From an uncultured Aggregatibacter sp. (GTDB taxonomy: Bacteria; Pseudomonadota; Gammaproteobacteria; Enterobacterales; Pasteurellaceae), in contig NZ_CABFLM010000093.1 of NCBI RefSeq assembly GCF_901873365.1, positions 1 to 64,000 of the forward strand: a stretch of DNA of 64,000 bases. The letters are read 5' to 3'. Below, piece after piece: positions 60,619 through 64,000 of the stretch. The notes under the pieces were generated by a model, which was not told where the DNA came from, did not search any database, and saw only the letters and a list, made by a program, of their open reading frames with translations. Every line of letters begins with the position of its first letter. Position 1 is the stretch's first letter. The position numbers and the translations under genes were made by a program.

Positions 60619-63060
60619 TTAATTCTCATCCTGCTCTTTTTCTTCCACTTTCGCCACCGCACCGTTAATCGTTAGGCAAATCTCAGTAGAAATTAAATGC
60701 GTTAAGATCGTGGCTAATTCCTGTAGTTTTTCCGTATTGGCTGTGCCACTTTCATTGAAATAGCCCTGTTCTTTTAAGCTATTCGTAAAAGCAGAGAAAA
60801 CCGCTTTATCAAAAAATTCTGGTGCATTAATGCCATGCAGAACAGACAAGCGTTGCGCTACAGACTGACTTTCTTTTTCCAAATTCGCACGAGAAATCAA
60901 TGGATTATTTTGCAACAAATTCACGGTGATGTAGTAACGTTGCAAAATTTCACGCACACCGGCAGACCACAATTGTAGCATCCGAATATTCGGCTTATTG
61001 ATAGTCAACACATTTTCACTATGTTTAATAATATTTTGCCGTTGAAATTCTTGAATAATATGCTCTACCCGCTCAGCAATTTGCTCCTCTTCATTAAAAT
61101 GCAGGAATAATTCGCTACGCAAGAACGGATAAATTTTCAATACACTATCCAGCACTAAGGTTTTTTGAATCGCCTCATAATGCAACACAATGCTGGCAAC
61201 CAATGATGGCAAGACAAAAAGGTGCTGGATATTATTGCGGTAGTAGGTCATTAATACAGCAGAAGAACGTTCCAAGCGAACAATTTCACCAAAATTGTCT
61301 TTTTCCACCAAAATACCAATGCGATCCAAACTTAACACATGATCAAGCATAATTTCCGGTTTTTCCGTTGGAATAACCACATCATCGGAATATGGCACGT
61401 TTTGCAAGAATTGTTGATAACTGGCAAGTTGCTCTAACAATTGCTCGCGAGATAGCGCACGTTGTCGGGAGGATAACAACGCTGTACCGGTTAAGTTCAT
61501 GGCATTCACTGCAGCCGCTTTGTTGATATTCACCATTACTTGATGAGAGACCGCATCAACCGCTTTGTTAAACCATTGTGGGCGATCTTCCAATGGAGCT
61601 TTCCATTCCGGGAAATGCTGGTTCAAATAATTGCTTAAAGTAATCGGCTCACCAAAATTCACATAACCTTTGCCCAAATTGCGTAACTTTTTGATTACCC
61701 GTAACACCAAACCGGCATTTTCTTTTTCTTTTGCCGCTCCACGCAGCTCTTTTGCATATGTGTCCACTTCTAAAACGTGTTCATACCCCACATACACCGG
61801 CACGACAGAAATCGGTCGGGTTTGTTGCTGCTGTAAGGCTTGCAAAGTCATCGACATCATGCCGGTTTTTGGCGCTAACAAGCGACCAGTACGGGAACGC
61901 CCGCCTTCAATAAAGTATTCCACAGAATAACCACGATGGAACAATTCCGCCAAATATTCACGGAAAATGGTGGAATACAAGCGATTGCCTTTAAAGGTAC
62001 GACGAATAAAGAATGCCCCACCACGGCGGAACATGCCCCCAACTGGCCAGAAATTTAGGTTAATTCCGGCGGCGATATGTGGCGGTACCAAACCTTGGTG
62101 ATATAACACATAGGAAAGCAAGAGATAGTCAATATGACTGCGATGGCAAGGCACATACACGATTTCATGCCCCTCTAACGCTAATTTCCGCACGCGATCA
62201 GCATTTTCTACATCGATACCTTGATAAAGTTTATTCCATAGCCAACGCAAGAAACGATCTGCCATGCGTAAGCCTTCATAACTCACATTGGCAGCGATTT
62301 CATCTAAAATTTTTTCGGCTTCTTTATAGGCTTTTTCTTTACTGATATTTTTGCTTTTCGCTTCATCCTCAATGGCCGCCAATATCACCGGTTGTTGCAA
62401 TAGTTTATTAAACATCGCTTGGCGATTAGGCAAACGCGGACCAGTCGCAGAAATCCGCTGCTTGGCAAAGTGTATTTTTGCCACGCGGGCGAGTTTTTGT
62501 GCGATTTTCTGATCAAAGCCATGCTCACGCGTCATATAACGCAAAGATACCGCTTGAGAAAAACGTACAAAAGTATCCCGTCCAAACCAGAGTGCTGCGA
62601 TGGTTTTTTGTAGTCCGTTTAACAAACGTAAATTCGGTAAACCGGTTTTGTCTTCGCGTCCCGGCGCTCTTCCCCACAAAACCGAAACCGGAATGAGTTG
62701 AACATCTAATTCTGGCAAAGTGCGGTGCAATTCCAAATAGTTATTGAAGATCGTGATGGTTTCTTTCTTCGCACCTTTGGATTTAAAAAAGCGCCGTCCT
62801 TCATCTAAAAAGACAAAACGTGGCAAAACACGCCCATTAATTTCATTTTGCTCCAAGGGATCCGGTAAACCGACGCTCAAACAGTTTTTGCGGAAAATCA
62901 CAAAGTCGGTTTCAGAGGTGTAAGGCAACACATAAACGACAGGTTGCGCAACATTCAGTGCTAATTCTTCAATAGGGTGATGTGGAATCGGATTATTTTT
63001 TACTAAAATCGACAATGGCAACTCGAGCAATTTTCGATAAGCATTAAGAAAACTCGCCAT
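60619..63060 (-). CDS. plsB: Glycerol-3-phosphate acyltransferase
   Basis: First enzyme of phospholipid synthesis, at the inner membrane, 813 residues. The four acyltransferase blocks are visible: PCHRSHIDYLLLSY near 304 (HX4D), GGAFFIRRTFKGNRLYS near 346, EYFIEGGRSRTGRLLAPKTG near 381, and ISVVPVYVGYEHV near 417. It is divergent from lexA with 210 bp between; the plsB-lexA neighbourhood is also found in E. coli and H. influenzae. Confidence 0.97.
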   Translation of the reverse strand: MASFLNAYRKLLELPLSILVKNNPIPHHPIEELALNVAQPVVYVLPYTSETDFVIFRKNCLSVGLPDPLEQNEINGRVLPRFVFLDEGRRFFKSKGAKKETITIFNNYLELHRTLPELDVQLIPVSVLWGRAPGREDKTGLPNLRLLNGLQKTIAALWFGRDTFVRFSQAVSLRYMTREHGFDQKIAQKLARVAKIHFAKQRISATGPRLPNRQAMFNKLLQQPVILAAIEDEAKSKNISKEKAYKEAEKILDEIAANVSYEGLRMADRFLRWLWNKLYQGIDVENADRVRKLALEGHEIVYVPCHRSHIDYLLLSYVLYHQGLVPPHIAAGINLNFWPVGGMFRRGGAFFIRRTFKGNRLYSTIFREYLAELFHRGYSVEYFIEGGRSRTGRLLAPKTGMMSMTLQALQQQQTRPISVVPVYVGYEHVLEVDTYAKELRGAAKEKENAGLVLRVIKKLRNLGKGYVNFGEPITLSNYLNQHFPEWKAPLEDRPQWFNKAVDAVSHQVMVNINKAAAVNAMNLTGTALLSSRQRALSREQLLEQLASYQQFLQNVPYSDDVVIPTEKPEIMLDHVLSLDRIGILVEKDNFGEIVRLERSSAVLMTYYRNNIQHLFVLPSLVASIVLHYEAIQKTLVLDSVLKIYPFLRSELFLHFNEEEQIAERVEHIIQEFQRQNIIKHSENVLTINKPNIRMLQLWSAGVREILQRYYITVNLLQNNPLISRANLEKESQSVAQRLSVLHGINAPEFFDKAVFSAFTNSLKEQGYFNESGTANTEKLQELATILTHLISTEICLTINGAVAKVEEKEQDEN

Positions 63061-63205
63061 AATAAATGTCCTTGTTATAACGTCATATCACTAAAAGGTT
63101 GTCAAACTTGCGCTAGTTTAGCATAAAAATTTTACTGAATTAGTGACCTACGACACAATTCTCAGATAACGTCATCATTCGCGTTATCTTTTACCAAAGA
63201 AAAGA

Positions 63206-63260
63206 TTGCACTGCTTATTTTTCTGTATATAATACCAGTTATTTATGTATATATGAACAG
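63206..63260 (+). promoter_or_regulatory. lexA promoter with two SOS boxes
   Basis: TTGCAC (63206-63211), 16 bp, TATAAT (63228-63233). The SOS box CTG-N10-CAG at 63223-63238 covers the -10 element. A second, near-consensus box ATG-N10-CAG lies at 63245-63260. E. coli lexA also has two boxes, so LexA should repress its own gene here. Confidence 0.85.
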
Positions 63261-63270
63261 GATGAATATT

Positions 63271-63897
63271 ATGAAACCACTCACAGCCCGCCAGCAAGAA
63301 GTCTATGATTTTCTTAAACATCACCTGGAAACCACAGGTATGCCACCAACGCGAGCGGAGATTTCAAAAGAGTTAGGGTTTCGCTCTCCTAATGCAGCAG
63401 AAGAACATTTGAAGGCTTTGGCGAAAAAAGGTGTCATTGAAATTGTTTCCGGTGCATCACGTGGCATTCGTCTTTTATTGGAAGATAATCATGCAGAAGA
63501 AGAACCCGGCCTTCCCCTCATTGGTCGCGTTGCCGCCGGTGAGCCGATTTTAGCCGAACAGCATATCGAAGGCACATATCATGTTGATCCTGCAATGTTT
63601 AAACCACAAGCGGATTTTCTGCTCAAGGTGTATGGGCAATCCATGAAAGACATTGGTATTTTAGATGGCGACTTACTAGCAGTGCATAGCACAAAAGATG
63701 TGCGCAATGGTCAAGTTGTGGTTGCTCGTATTGAAGATGAAGTGACAGTAAAACGCTTGGAGCGTAAAGGTTCGATGATTTACTTGCACGCTGAAAACGA
63801 AGAATTTGCCCCAATTGTCGTAGATTTAACCCAACGTCCGCATTTTGAAATCGAAGGTATCGCAGTCGGCATTATTCGTAATAATGCTTGGATGTAA
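63271..63897 (+). CDS. lexA: SOS repressor LexA
   Basis: 208 residues. Winged-helix DNA-binding domain (1-70, MPPTRAEISKELGFRSPNAAEEHL). The self-cleavage site is Ala89-Gly90 in RVAAGEP, and the catalytic dyad is Ser124 (GQSMKD) and Lys161 (TVKRLE). The ATG at 63271 is chosen over two in-frame ATGs upstream (63253, 63262), since it matches the family N-terminus MKPLTARQQEV and those others lie within or next to the second SOS box. Confidence 0.97.
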   Translation: MKPLTARQQEVYDFLKHHLETTGMPPTRAEISKELGFRSPNAAEEHLKALAKKGVIEIVSGASRGIRLLLEDNHAEEEPGLPLIGRVAAGEPILAEQHIEGTYHVDPAMFKPQADFLLKVYGQSMKDIGILDGDLLAVHSTKDVRNGQVVVARIEDEVTVKRLERKGSMIYLHAENEEFAPIVVDLTQRPHFEIEGIAVGIIRNNAWM

Positions 63898-63942
63898 AAA
63901 CGCCCAAGGGGAAAAACACTGAAAAAAATGACCGCACTTTTA

Positions 63943-63970
63943 TTGCAAAAACTCGGATTCCGTGTATAAT
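63943..63970 (+). promoter_or_regulatory. Strong promoter at the right edge
   Basis: TTGCAA (63943-63948), 16 bp, TATAAT (63965-63970), reading out of the window. A USS precedes it at 63931. The gene it serves lies beyond the edge. Confidence 0.6.
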
Positions 63971-64000
63971 TTGCGCCCTCAGTCACGTCCGAATAAGTTC

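Overview
This 64-kb window is chromosomal DNA of a Pasteurellaceae bacterium, most likely Aggregatibacter or a close Haemophilus relative. The evidence is the Hin-type uptake signal sequence (AAGTGCGGT and its complement ACCGCACTT), present dozens of times inside and between genes, and several gene blocks in the order I recall from H. influenzae (fur-fldA-ybfE-ybfF / seqA-menE-mscK-aroC-mepA-yfcA-lpxM; apt-dnaX; potABCD near cdd). No rRNA, tRNA or CRISPR array was found.

Layout. 1-4.1 kb, minus strand: sirtuin cobB (cut by the window edge), a nucleotidase-like protein, a WYL regulator and RNase G. 4.2-8.8 kb, plus strand: putP, cmoB, purA and a DUF484 gene broken by an in-frame stop. 8.8-9.5 kb has no genes but carries a palindromic repeat array and then a CRP-type site and promoter for a CstA-family transporter. 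11-14.8 kb: nagK, a PAP2 phosphatase, ribA and a BASS transporter. 14.9-19.8 kb: parE and parC (topoisomerase IV) with an AT-rich DUF805 gene between them. 19.9-23.2 kb: small accessory proteins. 23.2-35 kb: two minus-strand gene trains, apt-dnaX-yafD (dnaX has a strong programmed-frameshift site) and seqA-menE-mscK-aroC-mepA-yfcA-lpxM. 35-37.7 kb: ybfF, the ybfE-fldA-fur iron/flavodoxin group and a cupin protein. 37.9-40.0 kb: rlmKL.

40.1-51.3 kb is a genomic island and the main point of interest. It is bracketed by two direct copies of the rlmKL 5' end (about 395 bp), the right-hand one truncated and joined to a queC 3' fragment. Inside lies an 8,583-bp IS1595-family transposon (40123-48705) with 28-bp terminal inverted repeats and an exact 8-bp target duplication, GATTCATC. 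It has a transposase near each end and carries an operon of an XRE regulator, a DNA methyltransferase, a DUF262 (ParB-like) protein and a HEPN protein. This looks like a modification-plus-effector defence module that I cannot match to a named system. A second regulator and an orphan gene pair are also carried. To the right of the transposon, still between the rlmKL copies, are a repeat-bearing TbpB-like surface lipoprotein and a doubly frameshifted membrane-protein gene.

51.3-64 kb returns to core genome: cdd, the potABCD spermidine transporter (with two back-to-back terminators just before potD), an alpha-2-macroglobulin gene that has lost its 3' two thirds, tldD, a small CGSCGGC protein, plsB, and lexA behind a promoter overlapped by SOS boxes.
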